Translations under genes and position numbers: made by a program
The notes under the pieces: model-generated
Seen by the model: only the letters and a program-made list of their open reading frames with translations
What the model was told of the DNA's origin: nothing
The model's database searches: none
Origin: [Bacillus] enclensis
Lineage (GTDB): Bacteria; Bacillota; Bacilli; Bacillales; Bacillaceae_B
Length of the DNA: 64,000 nucleotides
Direction: 5' to 3'
Assembly (NCBI RefSeq): GCF_001456935.1
Contig: NZ_KQ758490.1
Span: 1 to 64,000, forward strand
Part shown: positions 57,078-64,000 of the stretch, one piece after another
Layout of the letters: each line of letters starts with the position of its first letter
Position numbering within the stretch: position 1 is the first letter of the stretch

Positions 57078-58223
57078 TTATCTTAATTTTTTTATATCAA
57101 TGATTTTATTCTCCAAAGCCCCCGAGTGTATAAATTCAACATTAACTTCGAGGTTTAGTGTCAATTCGCTGAGTCTTTGATTTTTTCTCCAATCCAATCC
57201 TTCTTCCCGGAAAAGAGTGTGCTCAAGGTTTAGAAAATCGGTGTTTTCTTTAATACCTAATTGGAACACCCCTTGTACTTCCTCCTTGATACTTTTTTCA
57301 GCGAGCTTCTCCATCTTGTTAAGATTCGTTACTCCGTGATTATCACGATTGGCCACAATCCCTTTTGCTTCGATCATGACTTCTATTGTAGAATCTGTCA
57401 CTTTGAATGTTGCTTTTGGGTCCGTGAACACGGTCAGCAGGGTAGCTTTTTTTTCAATCGGGATAAGAAGTGGAACCCTCTCCATATCGGGGATCAGCCA
57501 TCTCAGCCCCATTAACTCTGCAAGTGGGTAAAAGCCCTTATAGTCATCATTTTTAATAAAGTATGCCCCATTCATGAATAATTTCGGTTCCTTCTCTTCG
57601 TTTTGTTCCCATTGTGTACGATTAATGGCCAGGGAAGGAAGGTAGGAAGTATATGCCGGTTCATATACCTGCCGCGCAAATTGAAAAAACTGAATCGGTT
57701 TAAGCTGCGAACTTTGAGAGAAAGTCGACACTGGATTATGCAAGACGGTGTTTAAAGAAGTCTGTCCAAAAAACCCCGGGGTCGAGAGGATATCCTTAAT
57801 GGGTTCAGACGTACCATATACCCAAGGGGTCAAACGGAACTCATGATAACGGGTCAATCCATCATAAATTTCCTGAAAACCCTTTTCAATGGCTGCTTCA
57901 CTGAGAACAATTGCAGTGACGTGCCCCCATATGAAGCGTTCCTGCGCCGTTTGGTAAATTTCAAAGAATGCATCTATAAAAATATCTCCTGTGGCTTCGG
58001 ACACCCACATTTTAGCTGGTTCAGGATTACTTCCTTCTGTTTTCGCAACTTTAGTCAAATCGACCAGTTGAATGTAACAATGGTATTTACCTTCTTTATA
58101 ATCAACCCCTATGGCTGTTGCATAGTTAATATCCTGTGTTTCTTTAATATCCGAGCAAGCCGTTTGCATAAGGATGGCACTAATAAGAGAAAAGATAAAT
58201 AATAATTTTCGTTTGCAGGTCAT
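57078..58223 (-). CDS. Spore germination protein, Ger(x)C family
   Basis: A 381-residue lipoprotein subunit of a germinant receptor in the spore inner membrane. The signal peptide ends in MQTACSD with the lipidated Cys at about residue 22, followed by ATAIGVDYKEGKYHCYIQLVDL, typical of GerAC-type proteins. The C-terminal domain has VEVMIEAKGIVANRDN-like strands and KEEVQGVFQLGIKENTDFLNL. Last gene of the permease-A-C operon; its ATG overlaps the GerA-type stop as TAATG, so translation is coupled. Confidence 0.93.
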   Translation of the reverse strand: MTCKRKLLFIFSLISAILMQTACSDIKETQDINYATAIGVDYKEGKYHCYIQLVDLTKVAKTEGSNPEPAKMWVSEATGDIFIDAFFEIYQTAQERFIWGHVTAIVLSEAAIEKGFQEIYDGLTRYHEFRLTPWVYGTSEPIKDILSTPGFFGQTSLNTVLHNPVSTFSQSSQLKPIQFFQFARQVYEPAYTSYLPSLAINRTQWEQNEEKEPKLFMNGAYFIKNDDYKGFYPLAELMGLRWLIPDMERVPLLIPIEKKATLLTVFTDPKATFKVTDSTIEVMIEAKGIVANRDNHGVTNLNKMEKLAEKSIKEEVQGVFQLGIKENTDFLNLEHTLFREEGLDWRKNQRLSELTLNLEVNVEFIHSGALENKIIDIKKLR

Positions 58224-59683
58224 TATTTTTTCTCTCCTCTGCTTAGCATTTTTGCAGAAAGGTCTCTATGCTTAAATGGATTGATTAAAATGCCGGACAG
58301 TATTTGCTTTGGCTTGAGGGAAATGAGCGGTTCCATATAAGAAACGTTAAAAGATTGTAATTGGCATAAATAGATTAAAACCCCGAAAAAGCTTAAAAAT
58401 AAACCGTATATCCCTAAGAAAGCTGAAATCAATAAGGTGATGAAACGCAGGACTGTAACCGTGCCTGTCAAGGATTGGTTTACTAATGTATATGTAGCAA
58501 CGGCTGTCAATGCAATGATGACGATAATGGTAGGGGACGCGAGACCTGCCCGAATGGAAGCATCTCCTATGATGAGCCCTCCGACAATCGAAATGGTTTG
58601 CCCGACTGCGGTCGGCATCCTCACTCCTGCCTCCCTTAATATCTCAAACAACCCGAGTATGAAGAATGCTTCCAGAGCACTGGGGAGAGGAAGCCCCTGT
58701 CTGGATACCACTACAGTTGCTAACAGCGGGAAGGGCAGCTGATCAACATTTACACTCGCGATGGCTATCCACAACCCAGGCAGAAATATCGCAATGAATA
58801 TACCTGTAATCCTTAAGATTCTTTGAAACATAACAAAATGGTAAGGGAAATGAAGATCTTCTGGTGATTTGGTCAATACCGTTAAATTACTCGGCCCGAT
58901 CAAAACCATGGGGGAGCCATCCACCAAAATGATGAACCGTCCACGCAGCATACACTCGATTGTAAAATCAGGCCTGGTGATATAATCCAGTAAAGGGAAC
59001 AGGGAAAATGAGCGGTCAGAGAGCCATTGTTCAAGTTGACCGGCACTTAATACACTTTCAGTATCAATCTTATTTAAACGTTTTCTGATTTCCATTAGCG
59101 AGTCTTGATTCACTTTATTGGTCAAATACAAAAGTGAAACCTTTGTTTGACTCAATGATCCAATGACAAAGGATTCATTATGGAGCATCGGACTCTTTAA
59201 TCTTTTTCGGATGAGAGATATATTCGTATTGATTTCTTCTGTGTATGCATCTTTAGGACCCTTTATTGAGACTTCAGTTTTGGACTCTTCCGGATTTCTT
59301 TTCGGGATATTCGAAATGTCTATCGCCCAGAAGAAAGGAAGTCCATTTTTATAGAAGAGAAGGAAGCCCGAAAAGACCTTTGAAATCATTACTGCAAACG
59401 AGTTGATCTGGACAATCGGAGGTAAGTCGATGGCTGCATCCAATGCCGTTTCTGGATTGCCGAGAAAACTGCATACGCTGTGATAGTAATCATTTAACTG
59501 GCCGCCATCTACCATACCTTCGCAATAGACTATAGCCATATCTTGATCTGATTGTTTATATTTTGTAACTTTTACATCCGCATAACTCTTAAAGAAATTC
59601 TCTAACTTCTTTTCATCCAATGTCTTTGAAAGAAGATCTTTTTCAAGGGACCCCATCTTATTAGTTATTTCCTGATCAAACAT
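58223..59683 (-). CDS. Spore germination protein, GerA family (A subunit)
   Basis: A 486-residue membrane subunit of a nutrient germinant receptor. The large N-terminal soluble domain (to about residue 240) contains VKVTKYKQSDQDMAIVYCEG and the conserved LMEIRKRLNKIDTESVLSAG. About five membrane helices follow, with FTIECMLRGRFIILVDGSPM, GLPLPSALEAFFILGLFEIL and REAGVRMPTAVGQTISIVGG, all GerA hallmarks. The ATG at 59683 overlaps the permease gene by eight bases; the longer TTG-type frame from 59749 is not needed. Which nutrient is sensed cannot be read from the sequence. Confidence 0.94.
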   Translation of the reverse strand: MFDQEITNKMGSLEKDLLSKTLDEKKLENFFKSYADVKVTKYKQSDQDMAIVYCEGMVDGGQLNDYYHSVCSFLGNPETALDAAIDLPPIVQINSFAVMISKVFSGFLLFYKNGLPFFWAIDISNIPKRNPEESKTEVSIKGPKDAYTEEINTNISLIRKRLKSPMLHNESFVIGSLSQTKVSLLYLTNKVNQDSLMEIRKRLNKIDTESVLSAGQLEQWLSDRSFSLFPLLDYITRPDFTIECMLRGRFIILVDGSPMVLIGPSNLTVLTKSPEDLHFPYHFVMFQRILRITGIFIAIFLPGLWIAIASVNVDQLPFPLLATVVVSRQGLPLPSALEAFFILGLFEILREAGVRMPTAVGQTISIVGGLIIGDASIRAGLASPTIIVIIALTAVATYTLVNQSLTGTVTVLRFITLLISAFLGIYGLFLSFFGVLIYLCQLQSFNVSYMEPLISLKPKQILSGILINPFKHRDLSAKMLSRGEKK

Positions 59684-60761
59684 GATGGGCACGCCCCTTC
59701 TTTTTTTTAGGCATATAACCAATTGCGAATAAAATAAGTGATAGGACAAAACCGGAAATCAATAGAACCGGATAATAGGCTTTTTCGATGATGTTCTGAA
59801 TCCATAAATCACTTATTGGTACAATGCTGATGACGGACATCAAAATTCCTCCAGCAAATAATAGATACATTCTTTTTTTTCGTGGTTTGATTTCGAATAA
59901 ATCCGTTAGGAAGTACAAACAGAGGGACACCTTGATTAACGACCCTGATAAAAATTGAAATACGGCCAAGAAGTCTAAATGGGAGACTTGCTTACCCAAT
60001 TGAACAAGCCTCCATTGTTCAAAGGCTGGAAAACGGAAATTTTCTGCTGCATTCGTTCCGAACGAAGCGATCGCGCCAGTTGTAGGGCCGAACACAAGAC
60101 CTAAAAGAATCGAAATCAAAATGACCAGATGGAAGAAGCGAAAAGGTTTTTCCATCCTTTTCTGAATCAGCAGAAGAATTAGAATATCGACACTCCCTCC
60201 CAGGACAATGACGGCTCCATTGATAACGGGTTCATATCCATTTATAAGAATAGGTGTAATCAGGGAATAATCTTTTTTGTCCATTGTACTGGTCGCGACA
60301 AACATACCCAGAAGCCAAACAATTGGAAGTAACATAGCTGACATGTATACAATTACTTTGAAACCCTTGAACGCAGCCCATATACAGAGAATGAAAAAAC
60401 AGGCTGTTATAAGCCATGCAGGTGTATATGGTAAAAAGTACACTTTTGTCATGATAACGAAATCATAAGATGACAGCATCCCGCTTACCAGGAAATACAT
60501 AGAGAAAATGACCGCAATAATTTTGGAGACAAATTTTCCGGCACGGTCATGTACCCAGTTAATCAATCCTTCACCTTTTAACTTCAGGAAGGGAATATAG
60601 ATAATGACTGTCCATCCAACGAGGAGGACGAAGGCGACAAAAACGCTTACCCATGCATCGCGGCCAGCTGCTTTAATTAATTGAGGCAGAATCATGACGT
60701 GGTTGGATATTCCAGTGAATAAAATTAACATGAAAGAAATTTGAAGCCTGGAAAATTTCAT
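59676..60761 (-). CDS. Spore germination permease, GerB family (B subunit)
   Basis: A 361-residue APC-superfamily protein with ten predicted helices: LQISFMLILFTGISNHVMIL at the start, INGYEPVINGAVIVLGGSVDI in the middle and a basic tail PKKKKGRAHHV. GerB subunits bind the nutrient germinant. It is the first gene of the operon, giving the order B-A-C; A-B-C and A-C-B are the more usual orders. ATG 60761 follows GTGGGG. A sigma-G promoter is expected upstream; the CATTATA at about 60804-60798 is only a weak match. Confidence 0.92.
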   Translation of the reverse strand: MKFSRLQISFMLILFTGISNHVMILPQLIKAAGRDAWVSVFVAFVLLVGWTVIIYIPFLKLKGEGLINWVHDRAGKFVSKIIAVIFSMYFLVSGMLSSYDFVIMTKVYFLPYTPAWLITACFFILCIWAAFKGFKVIVYMSAMLLPIVWLLGMFVATSTMDKKDYSLITPILINGYEPVINGAVIVLGGSVDILILLLIQKRMEKPFRFFHLVILISILLGLVFGPTTGAIASFGTNAAENFRFPAFEQWRLVQLGKQVSHLDFLAVFQFLSGSLIKVSLCLYFLTDLFEIKPRKKRMYLLFAGGILMSVISIVPISDLWIQNIIEKAYYPVLLISGFVLSLILFAIGYMPKKKKGRAHHV

Positions 60762-60882
60762 AGATAACCCCACTAAATCTAATGATAGGATATAATGTTT
60801 ACCATTTTTTTATAAATATGTAAGGGGTGATTTATAAGCTGTGTAAACGACTCCATTATTTAGCGGGCTAAGGCTTGGTAAA

Positions 60883-61013
60883 GAAAATTCGACAAGTTGC
60901 ACGTATTCTGGTGAAAGTGGAATGTAATTTAAAAATCTTGCTTGAAAAATTCAAAACTGGAACGTATTTATTAGATTTGGATCGGAAACTTTATAAAGTG
61001 GAATGTAAAGCTT
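60883..61013 (-). repeat. 20-bp periodic array, class III, with end cap
   Basis: On the plus strand the cap GAAAATTCGACAAGTTGCAC precedes units with GG marks at 60920, 60960, 60980 and 61001 (60940 is degenerate), so the period is 20-21 bp. Units read GTGGAATGTAAATTT-like. In reverse orientation the unit TTTACATTCCACTTT ends in GCAACTTGTCGAATTTTC, the class I cap. The 496 bp between the ger operon and the next gene hold this array and the terminator at 61209; nothing else is visible. Confidence 0.85.
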
Positions 61014-61208
61014 CCTAATGTGATGGATATCAATGATTTGACTGCCAGGACCCGGCTAGAAGACCAATTTCTACAGATAGCAGTCAAAATTCACGCAAAT
61101 TCATGGGTAATCTATTAAATTTTTAGTTTGAATCTATCATTTTATAGAAACACATGGACGCGAACGAACCTTAAATGAAGGTCTCCTGGTTTTTGGCCCG
61201 TGTGCTGT

Positions 61209-61252
61209 AAAAATATCAAAAGCCCGTCCCTCCGCCGGAACGGGCTTTTGCA
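61209..61252. terminator. Terminator of the ArsR-MFS operon
   Basis: AAAAGCCCGT and ACGGGCTTTT around a 13-base loop lie six bases beyond the stop of the MFS gene. On the minus strand the stem is followed by a T-rich stretch. Confidence 0.85.
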
Positions 61253-61257
61253 TTTAA

Positions 61258-62487
61258 TTACAATCCTTTTTGAGGCAATGTTTCCTTCAATCTCACCGCT
61301 GCCATGAGTCCTGCACTCAAAGGCAGCAGAGCAACTAAGCCGATGGCCCAGCCGGCGCTCAGCATATCTGTCAGTAACCCGGCGAACAAGGCGCCGAATG
61401 CATAACCGCTGTCTCTCCAGAAGCGATAGACGCCCATGGATGATGCCCGCCATTCCGGCCGGGCGACATCACTTATGGATGCCTGCAGGGTCGGATAGAC
61501 CATGGCGGTTCCAAGCCCTAATAGAATGGCTGCGACCAGCCACAGGCTGTATTTGCCGACGAATAATATCATCCACAGCGACAGGGCTTGGAGCCACATT
61601 CCGCCGACGATCAGCCACTTCCGACCGATTTTATCACTGATAGCTCCGGTGAACAGTTGGAAAAATCCCCATGATGCAGGATAGATGGCAACAAGCAGTC
61701 CGATTTCCGTTACACTTAAGCCGACACCCGTAAAGAAAATAGGGAAGAGGCCCCATGCCATGCCGTCTTTGAGATTCGTACTCAGTCCCGAAAACGTGAT
61801 GCTCGATAAACTTTTGTTCTGAAATGTGGTGGTTTTGAAGACTTCTTTAGCTGAAAGAGTCGGTCCATCATGAACCACTGCTTTTGATTGAAGTTTCATA
61901 TGTCCAGCCGTATCCCTGACGAGTAACGATAGTATGAAACCGATGACGACGATGACAATTCCCAGGTAAAATGGTTCGGGCCGGTTTGAAAAGTTTGTTG
62001 CGACGAATCCAGAGACAGCAGCCATTGCCGCAACCCCGCTGTAGCCTGCAAATTCATTCAGTCCGACTGCTGTACCACGCTGTGTCGGTTTTGACAGATC
62101 GATTTTCATATTGACGGTCATCGACCATGCAAGGCCCTGATTGATCCCGAGGAAGATATTCGCAAGGACAATCATCCACCATGACGTTGCAAAAATAACG
62201 AAGAGCGGAACAAATAATCCGAAGCTCCAGCCAATTAGAAGGACTTTCTTTCGGCCAAACCGATCGGCAATCGCGCCTGCAAAATAGTTCACAATCGCTT
62301 TTGAAAAACCGAAGCTGATGATGAACGAAAGGGCTGCACTTGCAGAGGCAAGCCCGAATTCATCCTCTCCGATAATTGGAAGGATCGTCCGTTCAAGACC
62401 GACCATCGAACCGACAAAGAAGTTCGTTGCCACAAGAAGGATGAAGTTCAGAAGATTCTCCTTCATTCCACTTTTTATTGTACTCAC
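61258..62487 (-). CDS. MFS transporter, operon partner of the ArsR-rhodanese regulator
   Basis: A 409-residue major facilitator with 12 predicted helices. Motif A is AGAIADRFGRKKVLL (about residues 75-89), its second-half counterpart is GAISDKIGRKWLIVGG, and NIFLGINQGLAWSMTVNMKID carries the RWA-type helix 4. GTG 62487 follows GGAGGTG by five bases. It lies 47 bp after the regulator gene and ends in a terminator, so the two form one operon. The regulator's rhodanese domain suggests export linked to sulfur, cyanide or metalloid compounds (inference). Confidence 0.9.
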   Translation of the reverse strand: MSTIKSGMKENLLNFILLVATNFFVGSMVGLERTILPIIGEDEFGLASASAALSFIISFGFSKAIVNYFAGAIADRFGRKKVLLIGWSFGLFVPLFVIFATSWWMIVLANIFLGINQGLAWSMTVNMKIDLSKPTQRGTAVGLNEFAGYSGVAAMAAVSGFVATNFSNRPEPFYLGIVIVVIGFILSLLVRDTAGHMKLQSKAVVHDGPTLSAKEVFKTTTFQNKSLSSITFSGLSTNLKDGMAWGLFPIFFTGVGLSVTEIGLLVAIYPASWGFFQLFTGAISDKIGRKWLIVGGMWLQALSLWMILFVGKYSLWLVAAILLGLGTAMVYPTLQASISDVARPEWRASSMGVYRFWRDSGYAFGALFAGLLTDMLSAGWAIGLVALLPLSAGLMAAVRLKETLPQKGL

Positions 62488-62534
62488 TTTTTTCACCTCC
62501 AATTAGGAAAAATCATAAACGAGTTCGAATCCAA

Positions 62535-63188
62535 TTAATGAATAGAGTCAGCCTCTTTCCACTCATGTATACCTTCTTCCATGCGATAGGCTTCAAATCC
62601 ATTCGCCAACAACATTTCGACCGCCTGAGTGGCAAAGGCACAATACGGTCCGCGGCAGTAAGCGATAATTTTTTTATCTTTCGGAAGGGAAGATAGATGT
62701 TCTTTAAGATTCTGTACTGGGATGGATCTTGCTCCATCGATATGTTCATTCATGTATTCATCTTCCGGTCTGACATCAATCAGGACTGCCTCACCATTTC
62801 GTAATTGAGTCATCATCTCTTTCAAATCCACCATGTGAATCCTTTCATTCCTGTCGATATAATCCTTTCGCACATGTGTTATGTCACTGAATTGCATCTC
62901 GGCCAAGTGCTTGATGGTGTGCAGCAGTCCTGCCACGTGATCATCGGCCAGGGAATAATAGACATAGTTCTTTTCTTTATGAAAAGTAACCACCCTGGCC
63001 TCGAGCAGTGACTGCAGGTGCTTTGAAGTATTTGCTGTCGACATGTTCGTTTCAGCCGAAAGCCTCTCGACTGTCTTCGGCCCTTGAGTCAAATAGTCCA
63101 CCAGTTCAACACGTTTCGGGCTGGAAAGAGCCTTGCCGATCCGGGCGAAATGACCATACACATAACTTTTGAATTCTCTTGTTTCCAA
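62535..63188 (-). CDS. ArsR-type HTH regulator fused to a rhodanese domain
   Basis: A 217-residue repressor-like fusion. Residues about 10-95 are an ArsR winged helix (IGKALSSPKRVELVDYLTQG, LSAETNMSTANTSKHLQSLL). Residues about 120-215 are a rhodanese domain with IDVRPEDEYMNEHIDGARSI and the active-site loop AYCRGPYCAFA, whose first Cys should carry persulfide. Such fusions sense sulfane sulfur or redox state. TTG at 63188 is chosen because GGAGGTG is six bases upstream. A perfect operator-like palindrome lies just upstream of the gene, consistent with autoregulation. Confidence 0.9.
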   Translation of the reverse strand: METREFKSYVYGHFARIGKALSSPKRVELVDYLTQGPKTVERLSAETNMSTANTSKHLQSLLEARVVTFHKEKNYVYYSLADDHVAGLLHTIKHLAEMQFSDITHVRKDYIDRNERIHMVDLKEMMTQLRNGEAVLIDVRPEDEYMNEHIDGARSIPVQNLKEHLSSLPKDKKIIAYCRGPYCAFATQAVEMLLANGFEAYRMEEGIHEWKEADSIH

Positions 63189-63205
63189 TTCTGGCACCTC
63201 CAAAT

Positions 63206-63229
63206 CTATTCAACTATTTGGTTGAATAG
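63206..63229. promoter_or_regulatory. Operator palindrome of the ArsR-rhodanese operon
   Basis: CTATTCAAC-TATTTG-GTTGAATAG, a perfect nine-base inverted repeat, 17 bases upstream of the TTG start. ArsR-family repressors bind such AT-rich dyads (ATTCAA/TTGAAT) across the promoter, so it is very likely the self-operator. Confidence 0.85.
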
Positions 63230-63326
63230 TAAGATTGTATAAAGAAAAACTGACTATGTAAAGAAGGATGCTCAAAAAAATCCCGGCCCAAAAGTGCATT
63301 CATGCACCGGTACAGGATTGGAAACT

Positions 63327-63704
63327 TCAAATTATCACTCCGGCAAATCCCCCAGTCAAAACCGCCTTCCCATACTGGTTCTCACATTGGAAGGAAGCTG
63401 TGATCTCATTCCGGTCTCTTTGATCTTTTTCATAACGATCGATACGTACGGTGCACCGAATGGTATCACCCGTGAACACCGGCCGCAGGAATTCGAAATT
63501 CATCTTCCGTGCCAGGACATTATGATCTCCACCCACCTTAGTGGGAAGTGTGGCTGTCAAAAGTCCTTGGACGACGAGTCTTCCCTGTTCATCAGGGGTC
63601 ATGTGGTGGATTCCTGCATCTCCTGAAATCGTAGTGAATAATTCCACGTCTTTCTTTGTAAAACGGCGTTCGAAAGAATTGGTATCACCCACTTTCAACG
63701 TCAT
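63327..63704 (-). CDS. MaoC-like hotdog-fold dehydratase
   Basis: A 125-residue hotdog-fold protein with the MaoC/(R)-enoyl-CoA hydratase pattern: FTKKDVELFTTISGDAGIHH carries the catalytic Asp and His, and NFEFLRPVFTGDTIRCTV is the second conserved strand. It probably hydrates an enoyl-thioester or is a related accessory protein; substrate unknown. The ATG overlaps the upstream GNAT stop as TAATG, so both are made from one transcript. No fatty-acid genes are visible nearby. Confidence 0.85.
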   Translation of the reverse strand: MTLKVGDTNSFERRFTKKDVELFTTISGDAGIHHMTPDEQGRLVVQGLLTATLPTKVGGDHNVLARKMNFEFLRPVFTGDTIRCTVRIDRYEKDQRDRNEITASFQCENQYGKAVLTGGFAGVII

Positions 63705-64000
63705 TATTTATCATCCTTTCTTCTGAAAGCTAAACTTTCCAGCCTCTTCTCAAGTTCTATTTCATCCCTGAGCGGAATCCCGTCACTCCCGATCAGCGGG
63801 ATTTCAGGCTTGATTTCACGGGCGCGGCCGACCGCATTTCGATGAATCTTCACTAAATGAAATCCTCGTTTCTGATAAAACCTCAATGCAAGTAAATTAT
63901 CATTTGTCGTGACCAGCGTGACCCTCCCGCATTTGTGATGGTGTGCTGCACGTTCGACTTCCTGCACAAGGATGGTGCCGATTCCTTTGCCTTCTTCCAG
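63704..64000 (-). CDS. GNAT-family acetyltransferase, C-terminal part (cut by window edge)
   Basis: At least 98 codons of an acetyltransferase running off the right edge. The acetyl-CoA loop is visible as EEGKGIGTILVQEVERAAHH, followed by RVTLVTTNDNLLALRFYQKRGFHLV and a long C-terminal tail with EIPLIGSDGIPLRDEIELEK, typical of one Bacillus GNAT subgroup. The start lies outside the window. It is translationally coupled to the MaoC-like gene. Confidence 0.88.
   Translation of the reverse strand: MEEGKGIGTILVQEVERAAHHHKCGRVTLVTTNDNLLALRFYQKRGFHLVKIHRNAVGRAREIKPEIPLIGSDGIPLRDEIELEKRLESLAFRRKDDK

Noticed and set aside
60775..60840. Sigma-G promoter of the ger operon
   Set aside because: CATTATA resembles the -10 element, but the -35 position (CATATT) does not match well enough to list it as a feature.
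1..64000. Prophage, integrative element or secondary-metabolite cluster
   Set aside because: No integrase, phage structural, conjugation or synthase genes are present. The region is a mosaic of single genes and repeats.

Overview
The window reads as chromosomal DNA of a spore-forming member of the Bacillaceae. The evidence is a complete Ger-type germinant receptor operon, AGGAGG-type ribosome binding sites with frequent TTG and GTG starts, a T-box leader, a crcB-type fluoride riboswitch, FosB, a YitT protein, a YczI-like protein and a GrpB protein. Gene content and intergenic repeats suggest the Bacillus/Rossellomorea part of the family, but the genus is inference. There is no prophage, rRNA, CRISPR array or complete ordinary tRNA gene.

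Layout. 0-8.2 kb: the right end of an IS3-family element, nitronate monooxygenase, pyruvate oxidase, phosphoglycerate mutase, a DUF421 membrane protein, a fluoride riboswitch with a crcB pair, a P-loop protein, and a second histidyl-tRNA synthetase behind an attenuator. 8.4-47.7 kb: a long accessory stretch of mostly single small genes, including GNATs, NUDIX hydrolases, HAD phosphatases, alpha/beta hydrolases, APH-type kinases, P-loop kinases, lipoproteins, FosB, and a second methionyl-tRNA synthetase under a T-box. It is interrupted by a complete IS3-family element (37.3-38.7 kb). 47.7-57 kb: envelope stress genes (HtrA-type protease, PrsA-like foldase, a secreted repeat protein, a two-component system) and an SgrR-like regulator divergent from an MFS transporter. 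57-60.8 kb: the ger operon in permease-A-C order. 61.2-64 kb: an ArsR-rhodanese regulator with an MFS transporter, a MaoC-like hydratase and a partial GNAT.

Most notable points. (1) The second HisRS gene is preceded by a 17-codon leader peptide, MVNAISKSFLQRHHHIE, with three consecutive His codons. Two mutually exclusive hairpins and an intrinsic terminator follow, which is the layout of ribosome-mediated attenuation, not a T-box. (2) Seven intergenic arrays have degenerate units spaced 20-21 bp apart, in three sequence flavours. Two flavours share one end cap (ACTTGTCGAATTTTC), and an IS3 element has landed inside one array. (3) About sixteen copies of a palindromic GGGTCAGGGGGACAGGTACC-like repeat occur, four of them forming the C-terminal tail and stop codon of a gene. 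(4) The 3' end of a methyltransferase gene is inverted in place. (5) A tRNA-like fold starts at the stop codon of a DIP1984-family gene. (6) Two genes carry single in-frame TAA codons, and one repeat element is nested inside another.

The gene set points to a flexible genome region rich in detoxification, drug-modifying and acyl-transfer enzymes that are mostly transcribed singly. Second copies of two aminoacyl-tRNA synthetases (HisRS and MetRS), each with an amino-acid-responsive leader, suggest backup enzymes induced when the housekeeping enzyme is starved or inhibited.
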